Shown here: positions 23,665 through 35,800 of the stretch, piece by piece | Layout: every line of letters starts with the position of its first letter | Numbering within the stretch: the stretch's first letter is position 1 | NCBI RefSeq assembly: GCF_014805625.2 | Contig: NW_023998605.1 | Location: 401,538-465,537, forward strand | Origin: Glossina fuscipes | Taxonomy: Eukaryota > Arthropoda > Insecta > Diptera > Glossinidae | Direction of reading: 5' to 3' | DNA length: 64,000 nucleotides | Program-made: the position numbers and the translations under genes | The notes under the pieces: generated by a model | Database searches by the model: none | The model's input: only the letters and a program-made list of their open reading frames with translations | Told to the model about the DNA's origin: nothing

Positions 23665-26600
23665 TTTGTTTAATTATTTAGTTTATTTACACATAAAACT
23701 CACTTAAAATAAATCAACAACCGAATTTAATTGACTCTTATAAGTAAATCTTATACTACGTGCTATTGAAAACCAATGCATAGTATATAAAGAGAAGTAA
23801 AGATAGAAAAAACGGAAAAAAAATTCATGTATAAATAAATAAAAGAGAAAAAAGCATGTTTACATCTAGCACAAAGTTACACAAACAGCCGATATAGACT
23901 CGAGTTGCGGGTGAACCCCTAAGTCATTGCCAATATAGAAAAGCTTGGCAACCAATAACGGTAAAAAACACCAGCTAATTTTCAAATCATAGTAAGATAT
24001 TAAAATTGCAAATCAATTTAGATACGACAAAGTCAAATCGCGCGTACTAAGGATAGTTGATTTGATAGAAATTGTAGAGCCCGATATTGAGATTAAGTGA
24101 TAGATATCATTTTGATTTCTGCAAACAACTGCGAACGGATTGAACAGCTCGTAAACACATATATGCCTTGACTAAGGTGCATGTAGATAAAGTTGCTAGA
24201 GAAGCGATCCGGAACGTTAAAGTTTATCTCACCAAGTAATGTGAGCGAATCGATAACAACATTTGCCAACTTTATTAAGAAAGAAACGCGAAGAATAAAT
24301 CTGCGTTTCTGAAGCCGCGGTACGCCTAATAGGGGCAATTTATTTTCATATGGAGGTGGAGAGACAGACGACAAACAGCGAGAATTGTTTTTAAACGAAT
24401 TCAGTTGAATCTATATAAGGCCTGTAGGAAGGAGACACACATAACAGGGACATACTCAAGTATCGACATAACTAAACGCACGTATAGCCTTCTTCTTGTA
24501 AGGATCATTAAGTTCTTTGGACTGCCGTTGAATGAAACTTAGCGTCGACCTAACTTTGCTTTAAGAGGGCTCAATGAGCAAATTAAAACATAATCTTTCA
24601 TCGAATAGAACCCCTAAATCGATGAACAAACCTACATGTTTCAACTTTGGGAACTGATACAATCAGTACTGAACAACTTTCTCCTTGACAAAGAAAGTTT
24701 GTTGCATAAAATTTCGTGAGCACCGTGTAACCAAATTATTTAAGTCAATTTGAAGCTGATGCGATTGCGATTCCAAGGAGATGGCAGAAAACAGGTTAAC
24801 ATCGTGAACGTACGTTAAGATATGGCTGGATTTAATCATCGAGGAGAGGGCGTTGACGTACAAAATAAATAAAAGGGACCTTGAGGCACACCAGACATCA
24901 CAAAAAATTCGTCCGAAGTGAACAAAGCGCTCAATGATCTATTATGAAGACAAGAGCTTATCCATTTTAATCAGCACAAACCGAAGTGAAGATCAATAAC
25001 TTATGGCTAACTATGGCCTTGAAAACATGGCAAGTAAACTCTAAGAGATATTGAGTCACAATTCGCTCAAATAGGAGGGTTTCAATATTCCCAGTTGCAA
25101 AATCGAGCATAATGTGTGGAAGATGAGATTTAAGCAGTAAGATATTGGTTTTGTTACGATCATAACGTTTATTTGAGGACGTTGTACTTAACACATCTGT
25201 AATGAAAGTAAATGAAAATTGCTGGGTGATACGGACCCATATGTAAACTAAAAGATAAGCAGCAATTTATAGCAATTTCCCGGAAATTGATGAAGCATGA
25301 AGCCACGATTGAGTAAAGATCAGATTAAGCCTGAGTCCCGTATCGTTACAACATCTTCTTTTCATGCTATATCGCAAGAGAATAATACAACGGTAATTAG
25401 CCTCAGTCTTCACATCTTTAACTTGTTCATCATCATCAGGAGCAGCGGATATACAGCTTTCCTATGTTTTTACCACCTTCATGTCTTTCATCATGTTCCT
25501 TTTTTTATGTAAATACCGTATATTTTTTGTAACTTAACGTAACTAGATACCTAAATGTATGTGTGTATCTTTGATTTCTTTTTTAGTTGTATTGAAAGTT
25601 CAATAGGAGATTAATAACAAATAATTAAGAATTCCCTTTTTTGGTATTATCAATAAACATCGTGCGTCTATCCGTTTACAACCTCCGACATTTTTGACCA
25701 TTTTAACGTATACAGTTTTTATTACATAAAAGGGTACGTTTTCAGATCGTGTGCTACAAAATTGAAAACAAAATAAATTCCAAACTAATTTATTTACTTG
25801 CAAACAGCTGAACCTACAAATTAAACAAATTGGTTGTGAATTCGTAGAGCGCGGATGTTATTTTAAATAACTGACAACATTTGTGATAAAGATATCTTTT
25901 GAAAAAGCACACGATTGGTTAAAATGTTCGATCTTTTCTGTACGAAGTACAGACAAAAGAATAGAAGGAATCTGCTTTAAAGCAGTCAGAATTCCTTTAT
26001 TCTCTCAGGATATGCTTTGTTTTCTTTCGCGCTTTGTTCTTTCTTTTCATTTACTGGTCGGAGGGCGCAAAGGCAATAAGAAAGGCGAAGCTTTTACCTG
26101 CAAAGAAAAGCATCATTTCTTGGCTCCGTTGCAGTTCACAACGAGAATTGAAAAGGTTCATATAATACAACGGCAACGATGTGTTGCTCATTTCCTATAT
26201 ATAAAGATAAAGGTGAGAAGGAGAGATTTATCGAATAGTAGGGTTGTGACTCGGTGATTCATCTTAAATGTGTTTTGATGGAAGGCATTGTGATGATCGT
26301 TGACACGTCGAAAGGATCCTGCCCCAGGTGTAGAAATATAGATATAGATTTTTATAGTCTGCTCAAATAAACCAAAGAAAGCTTCGAAAATATAATATAA
26401 ATAAGAAACTTCTGGATTTCGTTAACAAATTTACTGATCTTGTGTATGCGTTCATTGAATTTAAGTTGTCCCCAAGAAGGAGATATAAGCCTGATATAGA
26501 TGCAGCTTCTGACGGCGGATGATGAATAAAAGCCCGAGGGATGACTTAATTCTGAAGACTGGCGCCTCTATATTTGCTATGCCCCCAACTCCTGGTAAGC

Positions 26601-27000
26601 GAGCTACATCGGTGTATTGAAATAAATTACGATCAAATAATTTGTTGAAAAACACAATAGCTCTATCAGATGTTGAAGTGGAAACCATACAACTAAAATT
26701 AACACTGTAACTTAGCTAGTCAGTAAGTTTAGACTTTTCGGCCAGGTCACAAATGAGGACAGCATGTTTCTTGTAAGTAGAGATATCCACATTTGGGGGA
26801 GCATAGACGCAAGTTACATGTATACTTGCCGATTTTCGCCCAAATGGCAGTAAATTCGACGTCGGGAGGAATAGGAAGGGGAAATGAGTAGGACGGGATT
26901 GGAGTAGATCTGGAAATTAAAACACGATCACCAGTGTAAGCCAATCTATCCTTGAAGAATGTAAGTCAGACATTAACAAAGTTTCAGTGAAAGCCGAACA
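23665..27000 (-). mobile_element. CR1/L2-group LINE, older copy interrupted by a 1.3-kb insertion
   Basis: This copy is the same family as 20653–23465 but much more decayed. The 3' UTR-like end is near 23665. C-terminal pieces lie at 24374–24093, RT pieces (ILTYVHDV in place of the YADD block) at 24863–24663, and endonuclease sequence up to about 25310. Matching endonuclease sequence resumes at about 26600 (DRAIVFFNKLFDRNLFQY) and extends past the point where the other copy is truncated, to about 26950 with DRVLISRSTPIP. The 25310–26600 segment is therefore foreign. Confidence 0.65.
25310..26600. other. insertion of unknown origin nested in a LINE
   Basis: About 1.3 kb that splits the endonuclease of the older LINE copy. 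It has no recognised protein. A 124-codon frame at 25883–26257 has no family resemblance I can name. Inverted ends were not evident by eye. Confidence 0.45.
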
Positions 27001-27004
27001 GGAA

Positions 27005-28790
27005 AACCCTGTCCTCACTGAGTTCAGGTAAGTAGGATGAATTTTTGAGTTTATAACTTCTTTTTTACGACTATGGGTTACCAATCTCACTTTTGTGAAA
27101 CGATCTAGTTCTCGTATTCAAGTCATTCTTTGACCCAGATCTCTTGCGTTAGTTGCGTTCATTTCGTATTTTGTAATATGAAAAGTTTTCTTTCACAATC
27201 CTATTTCATTCCATTGTTGTTAAAACAAGAATGAAGGAAACGATTTTTTTGCAGAAAACGTTCTGAAAAATTGTGCGAATATATGAGTTTAATGGAAAAC
27301 CCGGGAACATAAACTTTGCATACATCTTGTAATTTTTTTATTGTAAATCATTAAAAGTCATTTAAAAGTGAAGAAAATAAAAATATTTTAAGTCGGATTA
27401 TGTCTCCTCCAATATAACCTGTGTTTAAGAATAAATAAAAAGAGGACGATTGAATGTTAGTTTACGTAAAAGTAAAAATTATAAGCAAATCCCGAAATTT
27501 TGATGATTATGGAAGACTTTACTCTAAAGATCGTCTAATTAAACTTAATTGCTTGTCCCGTTCACATATACTTACGCATATATGTACCATGCTTGATAGT
27601 CAATACGAAAATTTTGATGTGAAAAAGAGGGAACGAACGTAGGCATATTCCATAGAAGAGAATTGAAACGTGTTATAATACAATGACATCGTGCGTTCAA
27701 TTAAAGGTTAAAAGAGCAAATACAAGGAAACTGGCCATGGTTACTATATTCTTTGTAAGTATTTATTCTACAATTGAGTTAGTAAGACATTAAATAAACT
27801 ATGGACATAAGGGATAACAAAGATATATGCTTTAATAATAAAGTAATGATTAATAAAGAAAGGCAATACATTGAGCAAAAATTCATATTAAGGTGATCAT
27901 GACCGATTTGTATTGTTAAAACTTTGTTATAATATATTCCCAAATTATTTGAGTTGTTTTGATTTCTTTTATGTCAACATTCAAATTAGAAAAAATTGCT
28001 CATAATTACTATTTCAATTCGACAAACCATTCGTATACACCAAATTAGTCTTTTTTCGTAAAATATTATATATGCATACATGTTTACGTGCACATATATA
28101 TTCATTCAAATATATGTTCATATTTACATATACTTAATCATATACATATATTTTTACCGATAACTTTTATACATTTTACCTTAATAAATTTTATACAATC
28201 TGCAAAAAATAAGATGAAATAAAAATACTTTTTAATTTAAATCATGAAAGTTGGCTGTTAGGGTTCTTCGGACTCAAATTCGGGGTGTCCTATAAAACTT
28301 TCTATGCGCCGAAGGGGGACCAATTGGCAGGATGAGTGAAGAATAGACCCAGGTGCAAGTGCACGATCAGTTAGATAGAATTTCATTCGTTTGCTATTCA
28401 GTAATCGTCCCAGGAGTATCCGAATTTTAAGCAAATTGCGTTTTCATATGTTTCTCTTGTAACTTCACTTGTTGACTTTTTTCCGGTAGCTCCCTATAGA
28501 AAATAGACGAATCTTTCAATATTACCATTGTAAGCATTTTAAAAATGACATCTCACCAACGTTGCGTTGTGCTCGTACCGCGTTTATTTGTGAACAAAAA
28601 ATTTTATCGTGAATTTTCCTAACATATTTGGTAATTAAACATGCTTATACATTTTTCAACCGGTGTTTGTTGTCACGCTAGTACTTCTTGTATTTAAAAC
28701 AACAATAATAATAAATGCTCCAACATCCATCTCAGCCATGAAAATAACAACGCAAATAAAATTTGTATTGCAGGATTAATTTTTTTTTTT
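27005..28790. other. intergenic, no gene seen
   Basis: AT-rich with short spurious frames. The 28240–28490 part is somewhat GC-richer but has no long frame and no RNA I recognise. Confidence 0.4.
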
Positions 28791-28796
28791 TATAAT

Positions 28797-29760
28797 ATGA
28801 CCAATCACTCAGGAGATATCTGCTACTCGCGTAAGGCGGGGATGGCCGGGAAGAAGAGGGAAACAGAAAGAAAGAAATATGGAGATGGTGGCCGCAGCTT
28901 ACTAGATGTGAGGCTTAACGATAAGTCTGTTTCCTTCACCGACTTAGCGCTCACTACAACTACGACCAAAGTTAATTCGAGCGCACTAAGACGTGAGCCC
29001 GCGAATACTGACTTTGCCTACGTGAATCTTATCTATTCGGCCAATCATGCGGTTGAAGTTGTCCGCGCTCATCATTTACTTTTTCGGCGCCGGGAATAGC
29101 CTAACTCTAAATTTGTAAATATTGATGAGCGATATTTGGGTTGCCAATATTGCAAATAGGAGTTTCATCATAAATGTGCCGGTAATGTTGTACATTCGAT
29201 ATTAACATGGACAAATGTAAAGGTCTCCTGGTCTTATATGGATTGTAGACTAAAGAAGGTGAACCTGCATACATTAGTTTTCCACACCAGGACTGACTTT
29301 GGGAAAATTGCAAAGCCCGTTTGCGAATTAGCCAAGCTATTTGACGATTTACACACTGCCTTTGACGGAGGTCAATACTTCGAGATCTATGTGGTGTTGA
29401 TGAGTTTACTAATGTCACCATGGGTCATGATTCTAAGAAAGCGACTGCGTCTGACCGCATAGCAAGTGATACGGAAATTAGCATCAGCAAACAATAGCAT
29501 AATCTATGTCTATTAATGCTGCTTTGAAGTTTTCGTCTAGTGTGCATTCCGTTTTCCCGGCAACGATCAATCGGACAGATTTGGCCAATGTTGGATTGAT
29601 GTTGTCGTCTGGCGTTATTACCGCCAAATGAAAATTTGGGCGAGTACTCTTTGCCGTCTGGGGTGCTGACAAAGGCATAGCGAAGACGACGATTCGGAGT
29701 GTTCAACGACTATGCAAGGTCTTTCCGCTTCAAACTTTCCACTAGTTTGAGTCCTGAAGT
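28797..29760. other. coding-like, GC-richer segment of unknown identity
   Basis: Open frames of 100 codons on plus (28797–29099) and 93–104 codons on minus (29706–29425, 29421–29107) overlap in a block with more balanced base composition than its surroundings. The minus-strand pieces contain RRLRYAFVSTPDGKEYSPKF in one register and LIVAGKTECTLDENFKAALI in another, which looks like a once-continuous protein with a frameshift. I cannot assign a family. It may be a decayed transposon gene or host fragment. Confidence 0.3.
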
Positions 29761-30136
29761 TCCAACCTGGAAATGTTTATACCGCGTGTGGGTTCTGATG
29801 AAACTGCTGAGCTATCTAAATTTTTAAATTATTTAAATTCTCTTTTCTTCAACCGAAGGACATTGCTTCATGCCGGCTAGTGTGCACAACATTAAAAACT
29901 AAGACTCCATATTCGTTGTTTACCAAGTATTTCGCGGTGTGAACTCGAAATTAACGATCGTGCTTCTTAACTCAGTTAGTTGTAAACTTCATACACTTTT
30001 GTTTAGGGATACGAAAATCATTCTGAATCTATCTGAGCCTGACTGTCCGCCTGATGCATGTCCATGTAAATTTGTGTCGAAGCTACAGGTTCACTTCAGC
30101 ATTCTAAGATGTTGTGAATTTTTTGAAACACCTCTT

Positions 30137-31330
30137 TTATAACGAAAACTGAGTTTCGTATGCCAAAAAAGTCTAATTTTCAATGCTTCATTTTATATCC
30201 TATAGCAAAAATAAGAAATGTGTTGTACAATGTGATTGAGAATTATTTTTTTAATCTGTCCTAATGCGTGACCACGTCAATTTGTGTTCAACCGGAAAAT
30301 CGCAATTTGTGATGAAATTTGATACGCACGCCATTTTTGACCCACGGACCAATCCTGCGTTGTTCGGATCGGTTCACTTTCTTAACCACTCCCTATATAA
30401 CGCCTTACTTTGAAAGGTCGTTAAAAAATTGCAATTTGCAAAATTCTTGGACAAAACTCTGTGCGTAAGAATATTTCAACGTAGCGTAATCTCTATATGA
30501 TAAGAAGATCTAATTTTCAATATTTCATGGTGAAAATCAGCTGGTAATAGTTAATTGACAAAGAAACCAACATTACCGATTTTCAAACTCGTAGGTCTAT
30601 TTTTTGAATGCCTATATTGGATTCTCAGGAAATGTACACGTTTACACGCTCAAAAGCGTGTTATTTTAAATAAAACGTAAGAGTAATTTGACATAAAATA
30701 ATTTTTTTAAATAAATGGACCGAAAACACAGAGGTCTTTTTCCTGCACCTCTCTCCACATAAGATTTCTCATGAATAGTAAGCCCTTCAGAAAAAAGTTT
30801 AATTTTTAATGTTTGCTGATGAAAATATGTCCGTAGTAGCAAAGCAACCAAAAACAAGAAGGTTCTATTTGGCGGGGACCGAATCTCACATAACCACCAC
30901 TATGTTTTTCGCACTCTTTTCTCCAAGTTCTTTTGTTTGATACCCGTATCGTTGATATTATTAAGAAAACATTAATCGCGGTCTGCCATATTCATTCAAC
31001 TTAACCCATTTTTGGGCAGATAATATTTCTTTATTGAAGGAATGTACATAATAGTTGTAAACAAGCATAACACTTCACCACAAAAACTTTCTGGAAATTT
31101 TAAAAATCCGTATTGCGTTTGATCAATAAGCCGAAATCTAATGGTCAGTCAAGTGATGCATTTTGTGAAGATTTTTCCTAGAAAAACTACGTGTGGGGAA
31201 ATGTACATAGAAAAATATTTCTCATATTGCTATTGCTTATATGCAAGCGTTTTAAATGATTCTTGATACACTTCAAATATTAGTTCGAATCACATGGTAT
31301 ATAAAAAAATCCTTTTTACGGGAGCGGACT
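30137..31330. repeat. dispersed unclassified repeat family, several diverged units
   Basis: Related blocks resembling 'aagattTAATTTTTAATATTTCATGATGAAAATAT…TAGCAAAG' occur near 30165, 30505 and 30800 in this stretch, and again near 41530 and 61290. The 30765 and 61255 copies also share tttctcatgaatagtaagcc upstream. No coding potential and no clear terminal repeats were seen. Probably a non-autonomous transposon or decayed satellite. Confidence 0.5.
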
Positions 31331-31334
31331 TCTT

Positions 31335-32625
31335 TAAAAGTGAAAAAATGCATATGAGCCATTATCCACATACTTAAAGCGAATATATCGCCCTAAAGAA
31401 TGGTGGCATAGTAACGAATATTTTCATATTGCACCGAAAACAACTCCCAAACTTATTGTCGGATTCACTTTATAAGATCAATGTTACTTTACACCTTGTA
31501 TTTTGGACACTTAGTACGCTCTCTTTTGTGCATGTTTTTCTTAGCATTTATTTCTTTAATTGTCACTAAAATTTTATAATTGCAATTTTTTACTGTTGTT
31601 AATATTTATTTTAATTTATATTTTAATTTTGGCTTTTAAAACTCTATGTTTTATATTTATGTTAAATACGTGATTTAGCTGATATTTTGAACTCTTTGCC
31701 GAGTTGCTTCGTGCCTCATAACCAAACAAATAATTAAATAATTAGAAAAATAAAAAAAAATTCTTGTCATCTAACATCTAGGTATCAATATTTATACATG
31801 ATATGGTAGAAAAATTATATTTACAATTTTTAAAGTATTAAATTGTTCTACAATACAAATTCATTGAAAGATAGTAATATTAACACAAATTTTTTTAATG
31901 GAGGTTCGTGGTATCGCATAATTAAATTGGCTTTTAGTTCATTTTTTTTGATTCTCGAAATAATTACATGCTCTGTATTTTAATAATTAGAATTTCCGTG
32001 ATGTATATATTATAGCAACAAAATCGGATCTAATTATTTAGTCGTAACAGAAAAATCAGTTATGGCAGAATAAAAGGGCAAATGTATTTAATTTTTAGTT
32101 TTTTTATGATGAAGCTTGTAAGAAAGGGGTTTTGACTTATGTATGCAATTCTAAGAAGTTTTTATACAAGCAATTTTTTTTGTAAAAGGGCAAGGGCGAG
32201 GAAGAAAGAGCGGGGGACAGATAAAATAACTGCCGATCTATAGGAGACAAATTTTTAGCATACGTAAAGGATTTTAATACTCTGTGAAATATATGATAGC
32301 TTGAGATAATTCTCAAAATTTTTCAACACTTTCCAAAGTTTCTAATTTTGCCTTTATGTAGTACGTAAATAAAATAAAAAAAAAAAAATTTTAAGTTCAA
32401 AATTTAAATGTGAAAACCTTATGAGGTAAAAAATACAACACAGATTATTTTTCAAAAATTGTACAATCCTGAACAAAAGGAAGGCAAGCTGAGAAATTTA
32501 GATTTCTACATTTTTTAAAATAGTTTTCGTCTTTCTTCTAATTGATTATAATAGCGCTATCCGCAACTTTTTTAGACATTTTATTTTCTTGTAAACAACT
32601 TAGCATGTTTTCGTTATTTTTATGG
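31335..32625. other. intergenic and presumed ASAP 3' UTR, no other gene seen
   Basis: AT-rich sequence downstream of the ASAP stop at 32633. The gene's 3' UTR and polyadenylation site must lie here on the minus strand, but no single signal stands out. Confidence 0.4.
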
Positions 32626-32632
32626 CTTTCCA

Positions 32633-32830
32633 TTAATCTGGTAACATGTGTACAAAGCTAACCGGGAACATACCATGCCGAGTAGGATCACCTTCAATAA
32701 TACCTTCCATCCAATTTTCATCATCTGTACGTTCATTGAGTACTATTAATATTTCACCCTCTTTAAATTCCAACTCGTCATCATTATCAGCCGAACAATC
32801 GTATAAAGCACGACAGCGGCGATGGCCAGA
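32633..32830 (-). CDS. Asap: ASAP terminal exon: SH3 domain and stop
   Basis: The exon follows a good acceptor (TTATTTTCAG) and encodes a complete SH3 domain: [19 protein letters not shown], the conserved NWMEG and MFPVSFV, ending LPD-stop at 32633–32635. This matches the position and ending of the SH3 in vertebrate ASAP1/2. In that family it binds proline-rich partners such as focal adhesion kinase; that role is inferred here. A 1.75-kb intron separates it from the previous exon. Confidence 0.9.
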   Translation of the reverse strand, partial: SGHRRCRALYDCSADNDDELEFKEGEILIVLNERTDDENWMEGIIEGDPTRHGMFPVSFVHMLPD

Positions 32831-35800
32831 CTGAAAATAATTAAAAATTAGGAGTTAATGTTCTTCTGTCTAAAGATATCTTTAAGAAAAACTGAATTTC
32901 TAATATTTAAGAAATATAATATAATACACATATTGTTTGTGAGGCAAGTATCTCAAGAAACCTTAAATAAAAACATATATTTCCTTTAAGGCATTGCAAA
33001 TTTTTTTTTTATTGGATTATACTTTGTTAAAATGTTGAAAAAATTATGGAATTGGCTATAGAATTATTACAAATTTTCTTGTCGGTTCAAACAGAACGTA
33101 ACACGACCGTGTTTGTCTTTGGCAGATGGGGCAAAAGCGATGCCTTGCTGCGAGAAAACCTTCGAAGGAAAAGATAAGGAAGAATATCTGAACATGAAAT
33201 GAACTCGAAATGAATCAGAAAACATGCTTTCTTTTTGAAACACAATTTTTCAAAACGAAGTGTAACAGCAATAAGTTTTATCTTTTGCGTTCAAATAAAT
33301 ATTTACAATGTCTTTATTAATTTTGAAGACTTATTGTTTAAAACAAAATTCTCTAATAAAACACGACGGGAATTTAATTGAAACATTTTTTATTAATAAA
33401 AACAAAAGGATGTCGAAAACTCAACGTTCTAATTCAAATACTCACCAATGTCACAAAAATCAAAATTTTTAAAACTTTCTTGCGTTTCACTAGACATAGA
33501 TATGTAATATATATGTATACATATATTCCTTTACCCTTAAGAACCACTGTTATCGAACAATATTTTCCAAATTTTTGTCATATATTTGGAAGTGGCCAAT
33601 CAAAGCCAAAAGCAGTTCAAACTACAAACGTTTTGCAATTGGTATTTATGCAGCAACGTTTTTCAAATAAAGTCTTCTCGAAGGAATGCGCTACATTAGA
33701 TCTTCTCTCACCTCTGAATATAATGTCAAAAATATGCTGAATATCATTTCTGTGAACGCGCTTGCAAAAATAGAGAAATAAATTTTCACATTCCTAACTG
33801 GCACAAACCACAATTGGCAATTTATTAGCTAACAGTATCTTATATGTCTTGCCGGAATGGAGTTGGTAGAGAAAATCAGCCGCGCTCCGTTCAAAATCGC
33901 AAGAGATGTAATATAGTAGGTGCTTGCAAGTGTCACAAGCGGTTGCAATTAACAAATAACATCATCCTAACTTTGAGCTAAAAGAATATATGTCATAATA
34001 GATCACTACAACAATTTCAAGAATTTTGTAAAGAGCATATAAATGCTAAAGCTGGTTTACTATATTGTATTTCTGCTATACATACCCACGGAGAAAAATA
34101 TTGAGTACGAACCGCTAGACGATGATGATATCGAACACGGACATGATAAGCAACCGTTTGCGTAAACTCACACAGGCATTAAAGTTTTTTAATCGGGAAA
34201 TTTGGTATGTGAGGACCTGAATAATCATGAACTAAAGCAATTTTAACTGCAAAAAAGTCTTTACTCAAATCATTAAAAAAAAAAAGTGAAATATGTGAAA
34301 AATACGACGATTAGTTCCTATCATAAAAAACACGTTAGACATATACTATATAAATTTCCTAGGTATAGATAAACTAATTTTTTATAGGTGTCAATGCAGC
34401 TGATGAGTTCAAAATTTTTAGCTTATTTGCTCTTCCTTATCCTCAGCACCTATAAATTAATATAGCTTTTACCTCACTATAAAAGATTTTTTACTTAATA
34501 GTTCAGATCTGGAAATCATCAAAACTTTTTCTAATTCAATTTTTAATATTAAGGGATTTAGTTGAGTTAAGGTTAACCTACTTACATTATTACATTTGGT
34601 TATATTGCTAGTTGTGTTGAACAACTTTAAGGTATTATCAGTTGATGAAAGGGCATGATCATTATCACTCGATGATATTGATTCACCAATGTTATCTATA
34701 ATACGACCAGACGAAATCGTGTCCTCTTGCCATGCTTCAACGTCTGAATAATTTTTTGGTTGATTCATTAACTAAAAGAAAAGTAAGCCAACCAGAAGAC
34801 GGATTTAAACTAAGTTTTCAAAAGACAATAAATAAAATGTAATGGCAACAAGTCATAAAAAAAAGTTAAATTTGTTAGAAAATATCAGTAATCTTTTCTA
34901 TTTACTTTCAACTTTTGTACTTTTTGTTAATAATAACAATTGAATAAACGGCAAAACATTCATTTTAAATGTTTACATACGCAGTCACTAGTACATAAGC
35001 TTTTGACACTTAAAACAGCACTTGCAATAACACTAATAGTAGGAGCAATAAATTATAATAGCAACAACAACATAACAATTTAATGCTTCTGTTTACCGTT
35101 TCTTCACTAGGCTGTGATAATTTCATTATTCTGGAATATTTGCGCTAAAAGATAAGTTTGTGTTTTCGGTTTTGATGTTGGTTTGTTTTGGGTTGATAAA
35201 AAAGAAATTTGTTTTAAAAATTAGCGAAATAATAAAAAAAAGAAAAAACGGTATCAAATAAACAGCAATTTACAACATTAACTGTGATGATATTCTTGAA
35301 TATGCATGTAGGAAAGATAACTAGAATTAGTTGATAAGAAGCCTATGTTTTACCTTACGAGGCGGTGCTACAGGGCCTTCATCGGCCGACGTGAAAACTT
35401 TGTTTGATTGACCATTAGCAATTTCACGTTCTACAAAAGTGTTTCATTTATCAATTAAAACTTTTACCACAAACTTTAATAGCGATACCTGCTGACGGTG
35501 GTCCTGGTGGTGGGATTTTCGGCCGAATTAAACAAGATTTATCTACATGTTTTAACATCGGCATTTCCCCACTTGTTGGTAACACCAATTTTGCTCCAGC
35601 CAAATGTAAGTTACGATTCAATGATTCACCACTGGGTGAGCGCTTATGGCCGAATGTTGTCATGGCTGGTATTATGTGACAAGACGGCCCACCTGGGTCT
35701 TGTGATATCAATTTATCGTATCGTTCATAAAATCCGACTTGGTGTCCTGATGCAGTTGCGCTATTATGTATTATACGCGGGCTACTGTCTACAGAGCGCA

